Source of the DNA: Oscheius onirici
Lineage: Eukaryota; Nematoda; Chromadorea; Rhabditida; Rhabditidae
DNA: 64,000 nt
Direction of reading: 5' to 3'
Assembly: GCA_932521025.1 (NCBI GenBank)
Contig: OW051468.1
Span: 2,294,064 to 2,358,063, forward strand
Below are positions 24,908 to 36,100 of the stretch, piece by piece; the stretch's first letter is position 1, and every line of letters begins with the position of its first letter. The notes under the pieces are model-generated. The model worked only from the letters and a program-made list of their open reading frames with translations. It had not been told where the DNA came from and made no database searches. The translations under genes were made by a program, and so were the position numbers.

Positions 24908-25567
24908 TCACGTGATTCTACTCTTCGATACAAAAACCTTATCATGCAGTGAATTATGAAGCGGGGAGCCATTCTGATCATCCAAATGGTGTAGGGACGA
25001 ATGTCTTTCGATTGACTTGGCTGCTTTTGAAGTACTCTTGATGCTCTTGTCTATCCTGGAAAGCATCTCGTTCAGCGATTCGGCTGACTCGACAGGAGGC
25101 GTCACGGTTCTGCAAAACGAAATTATCATTTTGAGTGTGCGGCTTGTGACTCACCTGGGTCTGGGTGACTGACTCGTAGCCGGCGAGTCACCTTCTCCTT
25201 TTAGCGGGATTTTGATTGTTTCTTTTAGATGAAGGGCTTGGGCTGACCATAATTTGTTCATCCTTACTATTTCGGAGACCTGAGATGGGGAGAGTTTATT
25301 TTCAAAGAGGGACAGGGACAGGGACAGGAACTCACTGAGCAATTGTTCCGTAAAGCAATTCCTTCCAAAGTATCTGTCGATTGAACAGTATAAATAAAAT
25401 AATGCTGGGGCGTTGAATCTTGCAGACTTTTTGTCGTCCCATATTTTCTAACCTAAAATTAATTTATTTTGGTTAGGAATGTTCAAAAAACGGACCCTAT
25501 TGTACCCGCATAGAAAAGTATGTTCATCCGGTTGAGCTGACGTCGACGGAGCTTCATAAAATGCCAT
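24908..25567 (-). CDS. LysM domain-containing protein (LYSMD1/2-like)
   Basis: Four exons: 25567-25496, 25452-25336, 25279-25155 and 25109-24908, about 171 residues with closing phases. After VRKYGTTKS a single LysM domain reads YTVQSTDTLEGIALRNNCSV, continues SEIVRMNKLWSAQALHLKETI and ends IKIPL. The C-terminal Ser/Lys-rich helix (SLNEMLSRIDKSIKSTSKAA) matches the position of the conserved DFLKKLDSQI segment of vertebrate LYSMD1/2. There is no signal peptide, in line with the intracellular LYSMD group of unknown function. The donor of exon 1 (AGG before GTCCGT) is non-optimal but keeps phase. Intron 2 contains a short GGGACA run on the opposite strand. Confidence 0.85.
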
Positions 25568-25744
25568 CCTCTCGCATGTTAAAATATCTAGAAATATATA
25601 GTTTTAGCAAAAAAATGGTGAAGAACAAGAGGAGGATCCTTATCGGCTAGGAAAAAATAGGTGCGCTCCCTCTCCCCCTCCGTGAATCGATTTTTCTGCC
25701 AGACCCCCACGTCGGTCCTTTAAACCGCCTTTTTGCAGGAGAGA
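25568..25744. promoter_or_regulatory. Shared divergent promoter interval
   Basis: Only 177 bases separate the ATG of the LysM gene (minus) from the ATG of the zinc-finger gene (plus). TTTTTGCAG ends 6 bases before the plus-strand ATG, a probable trans-splice acceptor, so the real shared promoter is shorter still. No TATA box is evident. Confidence 0.6.
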
Positions 25745-28646
25745 ATGCATCCGGTTACGGCCAACTGTCATCATTCTTCGTCCTCTTCTTCTGGTCTTCT
25801 CGGGAATCTGGAAGGAAAGGTGACGAAAAACTTTAATAAGATGGGCAAGCAGCTGAGGGACAAGCTGAAGTTGAGCAAAGATGGAGGCATTTTTGTGCCT
25901 TCTCAAGTTCCTTCAAGCAGTTCAAGCAGTGAGTTTTATACTTTTTCATTTGTGGGAAAAATTAAACCCGAAAAAAGTAGATAAAATTTAGCCGATAACG
26001 TAAAAAAGCTCACTGATTTCATGGTTCAATGTTTCTACGATCAGTCGAATATTTTTTAGAGCTTTTCCCAGTAATTGGCAAGATCTGCCCTCGTTCACTT
26101 TCAAAGTGGATTTTCTCTGATTTCTATGTTAACTTTTTTTTAAATTCGCGGGCCGTTTTACACTGATATCCATGATAATTTCACACTGAAATTTGAGCTT
26201 TTTTTACATTCGGAACTTCCCGCTCTTTTGGTCACTTTCTTCTGATTATCAGGGTAGCTTGTTCTGGGCCTGTTTTAAACGTTTTATGACTATTTTTTGC
26301 CAAATTCACAAGCCAATTTCAAGGAAATGAAAATAATTGACCCACTCTTTTCACATTCTCGAGTTCAGACAGAGATTCACTGGCTTTCTTGTTTTTTTTT
26401 ATAAACGAAAGAACACATTTAGCACGGGATCACATCTGGGGAAGAAGGTAATTTGAAGTGGACAGTTTTGGCGGGAAACAGATTAGGTGCCAATGAGAGC
26501 GGGAATTCAAATTATACAGAACACTATTTTTCTCTGCTTCTTATTGTTAGCTTTGTGCGTATATTTAATTTAGGAGTTAGTCCTAACAAGTTCCGACAAG
26601 GTAGATAAAAATTCCAAACAGTAAACACAGACAAAAATTTCAGATGGTTCAGGGCAAGGAATGAATTGGGATGGGGAGGTACACATAACTGTGCGTCTTG
26701 ATAAAGACGTTGCAAACCTTGTATCTAGTAATTTGTCATTTCAGGCACCAGCGACTCGTCCCAACAACTTCCACGTTCTATTTCACAAGTGGAACCTCCG
26801 TTTCAACAACATTTGACCCCAAATATGATTGATCAACGGCGGCAAAGCTCACCAGCTCCACTGTATCGAGGTACTCTTTGCAACTTTTATTTTCCTTTGG
26901 TTCAATTTCCCTCTTATCTTATCAGACGGGTCGAGTAGGCAAGCCATCGTCTTTTTTTCACTACAAAAACATCCTCATTTTAAGTCACTAAACTGGTCAA
27001 ACTATATATTCAAACCGTAAAAAAGACCGTTTTTAGCTCCAGCCATGATGCCACAACCAATGATGCCACAACAGCCGCCTGCAGCAGGCTGGGCACCACT
27101 TTCTATAGAGACTTTTGGCGGAGAGTATGCTGGGTCTGGATTTGGTTATCTGAACGAGGATGCACAGTACGAGGAAACTAACAGTATGAGACGGAAACAT
27201 ATTGATGGTGAGTCGGAGAAATGGAGAGTGAGAGAGAGGCACTGAGAGTCTGAGAATCAGAGAGACTGAGAGAGAAACAGACACACTGGCAGCTCAATTA
27301 AAAATTTCAGCCCAAAAACTGTCCCTCAGCTGGGTCCAAAGAGAGATCAGGGACAAGGAAGAGATGCTCCGGAAGGCTAAAGAGGACAACCAGACACTCA
27401 ACGATTTCTTGGCGATAACTTTTGCGGCGAAGCTGGACAGTGCGGTCAGTATTTCCCCAGATAAATTTTTTTAAAAAAGATTTAGGATATCACAGAGACC
27501 ATGAAAAAAATAGAGAGGCTGAAAGAGGAGCTGAAAAACTACTCCACATGGCCGGGTGTCAAACCATACAGTACGTTTTTTTTCTAGCCTGTTTTTCAAA
27601 GACAATTTTTGAATTCTGAGCTTTGCAATGTTTTGCAAACTTGTAGTTGTTGATCTGCTCTACAACTTTGCAGAATATAAAAAGTTTGAAAATTGATTTC
27701 TTCTACCACTAAACCCGGTCACAAGATGATTCGTTTTCAGCTCCCCCACGTCCCCTGAACAATGCCAATTCGTGGGCTTGCCCACGCTGTGCCGATCAGA
27801 ATGCCAACTACGAGACGCACTGTCGTTGCTGCAAATTCCCAAAACTCGAAATTGACGTGAAAGAATGCGTGCACTGCAACTGTCCCGAGTGCGTCAAGAC
27901 AGCCGGTAGGCAATCTACACGCTTCTAGAATCTGTTCCCCCTCTATTGGGCCTATAGTCTCAGTAACCAAGTAGTGCCTGCTATGTAAGTTTGCTAACAT
28001 GGTTTCCCTACTAGTTTCTGGAGATTTTGTGCTATTTTGGAAAGAAAATACTTATTTTGTGGCCAACAATTGGTATTTTACCATCGTAATGGTCTGCCAA
28101 TTGTAGAGCAGGTCAAGCTCTACAACTTTGCAAAATATTGTCAACCTCAGAAAGACAAAATTGATCCAGAAAACGATTTTTGAACTTATTTTGTGTTTAC
28201 GGTAGCCTTTTTAGTCGAAGAGTACGCAAAAGTGCGTGTTGATTTTTGAGCGGGTTTTCAAACGGACCTTTCACTCCACTTTTTTGATCCGTTTAGGTAG
28301 TTCTCGCTGACTAGGAACGATCTTCGTGTAAAAATAGAGAAAACCCGCTGAAAAATACAATGCAATCGCCGAAAACAATCTAAGCTTGATGTAGAGTTTG
28401 CCGTGTAATTTTCCGGACAGTTTTGGGTTTTTTCTTTGCTTCAAACTCTTTTCTGTTCAACACGTTTCTGCCTTGTTTCCCTGTCAAAATAGCACAAAAT
28501 GTCCAGTGTCTGTGTCTGTTTTCCTCCAAGAAATCACTACCAAGCCAATGCCGTTTCCAGAAACCAAGTTGCTGGTCTCTGTAGCTCCGGAAGATGGCTG
28601 GCAAATGGTTAATTTTATCAATCCGCCAGCACGGAAGCCTTCTTGA
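25745..28646 (+). CDS. RanBP2-type zinc-finger protein with coiled coil
   Basis: Seven exons: 25745-25928, 26745-26870, 27037-27207, 27311-27444, 27486-27570, 27741-27905 and 28531-28646, about 326 residues. The N-terminus is His/Ser-rich followed by a basic helix (KVTKNFNKMGKQLRDKLKL). A Pro/Gln/Met-rich linker leads to a predicted coiled coil of about 70 residues (KLSLSWVQREIRDKEEMLRK onward). A RanBP2/NZF finger follows (WACPRC-x10-CRCC), then a second cysteine cluster CVHCNCPEC, and a short tail. Such fingers bind ubiquitin or RNA, and coiled coil plus NZF resembles TAB2/3-type ubiquitin readers, but I see no CUE domain and do not assign a name. The first intron is 816 bases; the last is 625 and carries a 47-nt palindrome. 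Confidence 0.8.
27630..27676. repeat. 47-nt palindrome, copy 4
   Basis: Arms GTTTTGCAAACTTGTAG and CTACAACTTTGCAGAAT, loop TTGTTGATCTGCT, in an intron of the RanBP2-type finger gene. Confidence 0.8.
28090..28136. repeat. 47-nt palindrome, copy 5
   Basis: Left arm decayed (ends AATTGTAG), loop AGCAGGTCAAGCT, right arm CTACAACTTTGCAAAAT. Located in the last intron of the same gene. Confidence 0.65.
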
Positions 28647-28787
28647 TCCCTCCTTTTTCCCCTATTTTGTTCATTTTACCTCCCCTTACCCCAGTATACA
28701 TAATTTTTCACCAAATTTGCTGTGATTTTACCCCTATTCATTCATTGTTGAAATACGAGTACTTTTCTGTGAAAAGCTAAAAAAAGA

Positions 28788-28793
28788 AATAAA
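28788..28793 (+). terminator. AATAAA poly(A) signal of the RanBP2-type gene
   Basis: AATAAA about 140 bases after the stop codon. From here to 29352 the sequence is AT-rich and holds no gene I can support. Confidence 0.65.
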
Positions 28794-29352
28794 ATTGTAC
28801 ATATTGCGAATTGTTCCGGCTTGAAGACAGTTTCCGTCAGTTTCCATATCGTCCCAGCTCTTTTTACCCCTCTCTCTTATTTTTTGCTTGAAATCTATCG
28901 AAAATTAATGAAGTCTGCGTTTTTCCATATCTTGAAAGAAAAGTGGAGAAATCGTTGTGAAACTGCCGGAATTGTCATCATTTCCGTTTTTTGGCTTGGT
29001 TCTTTTCTTGCCCCATTTACCGCCATTTTTTATTCGATTCTCACCCATTTTTATAGAAATAAACCAAATAGAGCGTATTCCAAGCGAAAAACACGCGAAT
29101 ATATCCCACAAGGGGGTTTTCTCTCTTGACTGAATGCTGGCCGCTTGCCTTTACATTTTTTCGACACTTTCTTTCAGAAATTATTCTTTCCATCATATAC
29201 TTATTGTCCTCGTCAGCCTTACTATCCCCTTTCCTTCCGTTTTAAGCCAAAAGACCGTTTTTGACAACTGAAAATTATGTATTTCAAAAATTTTCACTGT
29301 TTCCTTCTGCTTCTCATCTCCTTTCTCAATTTTCATTTAAAACTAGGTTTAG

Positions 29353-30914
29353 ATGACCACAGTCGAGCAACTAGTCGAGATGGGCTTCGATGCGGAGCGA
29401 GCCGAACGCGCTGTCGAGCTCACGAGCGGACAACTTGAAGCTGTCAGTTGTCCGTCCTCTTTTTCAATCAAACGCAGATTTTAGGCAATGGAGTGGCTAA
29501 TCGCTCACGAAGGAGAAGCTCTTCCTCCTAAACCAGCTGCAACCGAAGCTGAGAGTCCAGCCGAAGGAACCACAGCCGAGACGGCTGAGGCCACGCCGGC
29601 TCAGATGAACAGCTACAAGTGCAATGAGTAAGTTTTTTGTCATTTTACATACTTGTATCGGGCGAAAAGCTCGTAATGAGTAAAATCGTCCATCGCGGTA
29701 AACTACGCTGGCTTGATAGTTTCATGAGCTGAGATGCAGCTTCTGGACAACGTTTGGCAAGCGACGAAGCAAATTGAACTGTGCATAGTCCGGGCGCAGT
29801 TTTCCCTGAATAGCAGACTTTGGAATTAGCGCAACAATGAGCACATTATTGTATTCTGCTTCACACTTTAAAGTCAGAGCGCAATATAGCATAGAAATAG
29901 CTTCTAAGCTCGCTAAAACTCACCGTTTCCAGCTGCGACAAGCTGTTCCGCGACATGGACGCCCTGATGTTCCACGCCACAAAGTCCGGACACGAGAACT
30001 TTTCGGAAAGCTCGGAGGAGATCAAGCCGCTGACGGAGGAGGAAAAGAAGCAAAAGTCGGAGGAATTGCGCGTCCGCATCAAAGCCGCCCAAGCCAAAAA
30101 GGCCGAACTTGAGCGTCAAGAAGCTCTGGAGAAGGAGAAACGCCGTCGCGAAGACGGCAAGAAGATGCTCGAGAATCGGGAGAAGCAAAAGGGCCAGGAG
30201 CTGCGTGCCATTGCTGAGGAGCGTCGTCGCGAGAAGCAGGAAGAGCAAGAGGCCAAAAATCGCATTCTGGAGCAGATTCGACTGGACAAGGAGGCTCGGA
30301 AGGCTCGTCAGCAGGGCCAACAGCCGCCGGAACCGTCAGTTCCGCAACATGTAGCAGCTCCTGTCGCCAAAGTCGACTATGATCAGGTTTTTTATATTCC
30401 TTTGCTAAAAAAAATTTGCCCAAATTCAGGCCACGATCCAGATTCGTCTTCCCAACGGACAAGCTGTCAAGCAGACTTTCGGAGCCGATGAGCCGGCTGG
30501 TTTTTCTAGATTTTTAAAAAAATGTGAAAATTCGTATGGCAAACTTAGCCGATCTGGTCATGGGAGGCCATATTTAAAAAATCTTCACTACCGGGCCTGA
30601 CTAATGAACTGAGCCCCATATTTTTTCATCTGAAAACGTTCTGGATAGAGTTCCGACGTCATTTGCATTATCGGGCTAAAAGAACGAAAAAACCATCTCA
30701 TTTTTCAGCTATCTGCCGTCCGACTCTGGCTCCAACTTAACCATTCCGACAATCAGCCCTTCCGACTGCTGGTTCCCTTCCCGCGCAAAGAATTCGGCGC
30801 GGAGGACTATGATGCTCCTCTGAAGGCTCTCGGTTCGATTTTTCCCTATTTTCTTTCATTTTAAACCCATTTTAAGGTCTGGTTCCATCGGCCAGTATCG
30901 TCATGACCCGCTAA
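29353..30914 (+). CDS. ubxn-1: UBX domain protein 1 (UBXN1/SAKS1-like)
   Basis: Six exons: 29353-29442, 29485-29627, 29933-30386, 30430-30495, 30709-30832 and 30877-30914, about 304 residues, the usual length. An N-terminal UBA domain (VEQLVEMGFDAERAERAV) binds ubiquitin. A C2H2-like segment (YKCNDCDKLFRDMDALMFHA, next HATKSGHENF) follows, then a long charged coiled coil (KPLTEEEKKQKSEELRVRIK onward), and a C-terminal UBX domain (ATIQIRLPNGQAVKQTF ... NQPFRLLVPFPRKEF) that docks on the p97/CDC-48 segregase. The fourth intron appears to begin with GC (CCG then GCTGGT) because no GT donor keeps the frame. TTTAG immediately before the ATG suggests trans-splicing. Confidence 0.92.
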
Positions 30915-31019
30915 AACGCGTCTCTTTTTTCTCCTCTCCCACCTTCCCGTTTTATACGTACCGGTAGTCTCCTGGTGTCAGTTTATCCGTGTGTCTATAA
31001 TCCGTGTTTCCTGTATCAA

Positions 31020-31025
31020 AATAAA
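31020..31025 (+). terminator. AATAAA poly(A) signal of ubxn-1
   Basis: AATAAA 106 bases after the ubxn-1 stop codon, on the coding strand. Confidence 0.7.
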
Positions 31026-31322
31026 CTGTACTTTTCACTCCAAAAACCAGTAAATTTATTCGCAAATTAATCCTCTACAACTTGAGTTTTCCGTTGATAA
31101 ATATGTGTTTTAGTATCTCGTAAAATATAGGAAAAAATATTATGTTTCGGTCAAAAAAAGCGAGGGAAAAGAGTACCTGTGTCCAGATCTGGGGGCCTAA
31201 AAAGGGAAGCGAATAAGTGTAAGCACAGATAATTTTGGGTTAAAATTAATTTCTGGGAGAGACCGCGTCTAGAAATGAGCGGAAAATTGTAAGAGGTCAG
31301 AAATGGTTTTATGACTATAGTT

Positions 31323-31337
31323 GGGGGGGGGGGGGGG
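31323..31337. repeat. Poly-G tract (15 G)
   Basis: Fifteen consecutive G on the plus strand in the region between convergent ubxn-1 and mex-3. Confidence 0.95.
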
Positions 31338-31659
31338 TAGAGAGTTTTTGGCTATAGAGATCTTGTAAAAATGAAGGCGTTTTGTGACGTCCCGCTGAAG
31401 GATAAGAATTGTGGTGTTCTGGAGAGAAAACGAAGAAGATAGCAGTCTGAAAATGTTAGAAGTATAAGGGTTACGGTAGCAGAAAGAACAACAATGTTAC
31501 AGAGCATGCTCTTCGTGACTCTTAGTTTTCTGACCGCATTTTTTGGCCTTTCGGTTCAAATCAGTTCAACTGAATATTTTAAATCAGATAGGCACCTTCT
31601 ACGCCTTTCAAACTGTCCCAATTGATCGCTTCTCACGGCGTGTTTTTCGTGTACACCGA

Positions 31660-31770
31660 TGACAATTGTTTTATTGAAACTTTATGAGGAATCCAGTCCG
31701 TTTTTCGAAATAATGCCCTTTTCACTGTTTTCAAGCCTATGGTCTGGCGCTCTGAAGCCACAGGCAACAA
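31660..31770 (+). repeat. Dispersed repeat, copy A (partner at 63.1 kb)
   Basis: Direct-orientation match to 63148-63260: both contain TGTTTTAT, GAATCCAG, TTTTTCGAAATAAT, TTTCACTGTTTTCAAG and TTATGT in the same order and spacing. No open frame. Confidence 0.75.
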
Positions 31771-33160
31771 GTTATGTCCTGTCGGGAAATTTGGATACAA
31801 GAAAGTTTTGAACTTGGGGAAAATTTCGAAAATTGGAATGTTTGACGGAATGTAAGTATCACAATGATTGATTCGAAAAGTTCAACTACTACTGCAAGGG
31901 TCCAAAATGGGGATACGACGTCGTCAGCCGACAAAATCGGCTGGTAACTACCTTAAAACACGTCATTAGTTGCTCCGGTGCTACTAAGTTTACCTTGTTT
32001 TCCGGATGCTTCTAACAGTGGTTTACCACCTTTCGTAACTCTTTTCTACTGTTCTGAAAAATGTTCGTCAACTTTTACGCTAATCCCTCCCAGATACACG
32101 ATCCGCTGGCTCACTTTTTCTCTTCAATGGGTGTGGATTGTCTATTTGTTCCCTCCTTCAGGGAAAACAATTGTGAGTGTCTCGAACAGGCACCAAATGA
32201 GTCAGTTTTACAACAACTTTGCACTTGGTGAAACAAGCCAGAAACCACCTAAATAAGGGTCCGAAACAGCTATTTTTCGAGCTTCAGATAAATACCAAAA
32301 ACGTATTCAAAAATATTTCATTTCTAACTTTTTTTTTGTAAGTTCCCCCTATTTGTCCAAAGTGCCAGTCCCCCTCTTGAACTTGTACAAACTTCGTTTT
32401 GCAAAGAGCCCCTTCAAACCACCCAAAGTGCGTGTCAAACAGCAGTTTCAGATTCTCTGCGCTATTGGTTTCGGAAACGGTCTCTTTTTTCGTCCCTCTC
32501 TTGTCTCCGTGTCAACAAAGAGAATATTCACACCAGCTAGGTCAATCTTACGCAAAGCGAATGTGCCCTGTACAAATATGCGACCAGCACAACATTAACA
32601 CCATTTGGGAGAGAGGTTCTAGATATTTATATGTGTTTGTATGAAACAGAAAGGGAGAGTGATATCGGGGAAAATGCTGTGTAGGTAAGAGAAGAGATAT
32701 GGGGGCTAAGATCATACTCTGAGGGACTATATGGGTGTTTTTTAAAGGTTGAAAATAATCAAAAATAGAGCATAACAAGAGTGAGTAGAGGAGGTTTTAA
32801 AAAGAGAGGAGGTAAAGCCAAAATAGACGTTTCGAGAATCTGTGAAGGGGGTATATAAATATAGTGTTTTTGCTACTTTTAGATGTGTGGAATGATAGCA
32901 CAGCGGACACGTCTCTCGGGGGTATAATTCAAATCTAAATACAACTCTGTATATGTTATTTAAACGGGAAGGGGGGTCGCGATGGGGTAAGTATTATGAG
33001 TGTGTGTGAAAAGTTAAGGGAAGAAAATGAAGGAGGAGCCCGGGGGCTCTACTCGTAACGGGACAAGCTACAGTAGTGGATAATACTCTAAAAAAGTCGG
33101 TGACCCTCAATGGTGTGATATACACGTACAAAACTACAGAACAACATCCAAGTACCTCCT

Positions 33161-36100
33161 CTAGGCAGTCAGCAGGCTGTTCTCGTCGTGCGGCTGCTCC
33201 AAATCGGCCCAGATTGATGACATCAGACGGTAGGGATTCTCAGTTCCGCTGCTGGGAGAGTCGCCCAGTCCCTCGTCGCGAGTATTGTCTTGCTGTCCGA
33301 CACCGAAAGCAGACGACCAGGCACTGGCTCCGTTCAGCATGCGACCGGGGTTGGCGATCTCTGGAAAAGTACATTTAAAAAAGCGACTGGAATTGGATTT
33401 CGCAGCGAATTTTCAAGTAGCATGTAGCATGGAACACGCTCTAATAGCTACCTTCACCTTTCGTCTGTACTCCGTATTTTCTAAAGAAAAGTGAAAAACG
33501 ATTCCTCACCTTCAGAAATGCCCCCAAAACCGTGATAGTTGTTCTGCGACCAGGCTTGCAGAGCCGGCGGAGCTGAGCATTCCCACAACGGTGTCGGTGA
33601 CGGGGCCATGAATTTGGGCGACATCGAAATCTTGTGATAGTTTTGCATCATGTTGTTCATGTGATTGAAGCTGTAATTCTCCGTGCTGCGTCCAAAGGCC
33701 GTCTGCTGTTGTTGGTGTCCAAAACTGGCCATTCTGCCCGTGGCCGTCGGTGCCAGACTTCCGTAATTCTGCTGATGTTGTTGTCTGCTGGCTGCACTTT
33801 GGGCTGCTGCCATTTGGAGTTGGCTCTAAAACCAGTAAGTTAGTAAAATAAATGTCAAGCCAAAAACTTGAACTCTCAGTGTTTTCAGTTACAAATTAGC
33901 TTAAAAAAATGACTCACAAACTCGGCGTAGTTGCTGATCGAGGCCGTCGGATCAGTAATGGGCATGTTTCCCGTTCTCTGGTAAATATGCTGCTCGATTT
34001 CGCGACGAGCCGCCTCGACGTTCTGCGGCAGTCCGGTGACCTCAAATATCGGCTCTCGCTCGCGGCTTGGAGTGATCTAAAATGGGATTCTATGCCGAAA
34101 ATACTAGGAAAAAGAGATTTTCACATCGAAATAAAGAAAAAAAAGAACTCACGATGTAGGTATGAGTATCCTGCTGGATACGCTTGATCGTGGCTCCTTT
34201 CGGACCGACGACTAGTCCCACAACCCGTAGAGGTACCCGCACGTACGCCGTCACATGTCCCGGAGCAGGAGCACCGCCTGAAAACGGGGAGTTTTAGACG
34301 GAAAGTGACAATATTTCGCCCAAAATAATTTATATTTTCTAGCTTTCCGTGACGAAACCCAGATTAGTACAAACATTGGATACTCAACCAAGATAGACAG
34401 CAAAATTCACGTTTTAGCTGCGTAACTTGGTTGAGTATCCAATGTTTATGTGATCAATCGAATAAAATTGTTCTCGAACACAAAAGCTGTCAAAACAACC
34501 AAGAATAGAAACTGACCACCTAAAAACCCCTTTTCAAACTAATAAGCAGTGACGTTTTAAAGGGACAGTCCCATTATAACCAGATAGCAGAAATCTTAGA
34601 AGCCCGCGTTCAAACCTAAACACCTCAAATATTGATTTTCCGGGTTTTACTCGTTATATGCTCATTTTTTCGACTTTTAAATGTTCTTAATCGATTTATC
34701 GTCAAATTTTACTCCTTAAATGAGTGGTGGAACATCAAATTTGGTGGAAAAAGACGAAAATAACGTATTTTAGGCCAAAAAGTGTCGTGGGTCCCGCCAT
34801 GAAGTTGCGTGATTTCCTCTGCGGGCATGTTCGCACACAACAGGAATGCCCTTTTAATATTCGCTGCGTATCTCGACCGAGTTCCCTACGTAAATCGAAA
34901 ATTGAGTAGATTACGATGATATCAACTTCGTTTTGACCAAAATATACCCAATTTTTCACTTATACGAAATCTCCTCTCAAGAGAAACCTTGAAAAGTTAT
35001 TGCCAAGAGATTCGAACAAAAAGATGGGTCGGTCATCTCTCCAAGGCCGCACACTTCAAAAATCTCTGCATACCTTGTGAATGTCTTCGACTGGCCCTGA
35101 TCTGTGTAAAGTGCTCGGCGGCACATTCAATCTCTTTCTTGGCTTCCATCACGTCTTCCGGCTTTCCCGTCACGACAAAAACGGGCTCTTCTCCACGTAC
35201 CGGCGTCTTGATGTACGTATTCGTCTTGGCGCGAAGAGCCTTGATCTTGCAGCCTAAATTTATCAAATAATATAGTTTTTTAAGATGGTATTTATTTTGA
35301 GGATGCGGAATACCGTAACCATTTTCACAATCTTTTCGTAGGACTAACGAGACAGTTAGACATTTAAAAAAATTTGTTGCTAGATCCATTGAGTACTCAG
35401 CCGAATACGCAGTCAAAAGAGTTGAGATTGACCTAAAAATATGTATCCTAACGTCTGCACGTTATGTGGGTCTCGCAACCAACATTTTAAAGGTTAAATT
35501 TTAAGCCATTAATATACGAATTTTTAAATAGAAAAGTAGAGAGAAAGACGGTCTGAACCATCTACCGCTCAGCGGCGCTGACAATGAGAAAAGGAGGGAA
35601 AGACCTTGGCGCGCAAAATTGGGAGAAAGGCCGGCCGGGGAACCTCATCCAAAAACGGTGGAGGCTGAGGCCAGGTGCAGCTGGCTATTAACAGATCGCC
35701 ATCTGTGCCTTTATGAGACGGGCAGGATCTGGAGGCAGGGGGAGAAAGCCGGACCTTGTTCAAGGTCAGAAAAAATGTCTCTCTGGGAGAAACTAATCCA
35801 AAGGGCTACAAGGACGGCAGTTTGATCGAAAAAGATGGTATTGAGCTGCCGAAATGGCTCCAGCACTTTCGTAAAGAAAGATTCATTTAAAAAAAACCTA
35901 CGAAATAGGTCAAATATACGATTCTAGAGCCCATACTCTGGAAGTGCAGGCAACGAAATTATTAGTCCTAGGCTGTGAAAAATTACGTAAAAGAGGTCAT
36001 GATTTCAATATGTTTCAGTTGAGAAGCACGAGTTTTATCGAAAGATAACGGTAGAACTTGCCAAATAGCTCCACTGGACGATTCCAGTAACTTCAGTTGC

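Larger units (their letters stand above)
30915..33160. other. 3'UTRs between ubxn-1 and mex-3
   Basis: The genes converge here. AATAAA at 31020-31025 is a good ubxn-1 poly(A) signal, 106 bases past the stop. The remaining 2.1 kb probably includes a long mex-3 3'UTR, which in C. elegans is a regulatory site for germline RNA-binding proteins. A 15-G tract (31323-31337) and a dispersed repeat (31660-31770) are present. No gene is seen. Confidence 0.55.

Noticed and set aside
28821-29129. 102-codon frame with a hydrophobic stretch between the RanBP2-type gene and ubxn-1
   Set aside because: It has no ATG at its start, no splice context and AT-rich composition; the hydrophobicity follows from T-rich sequence.
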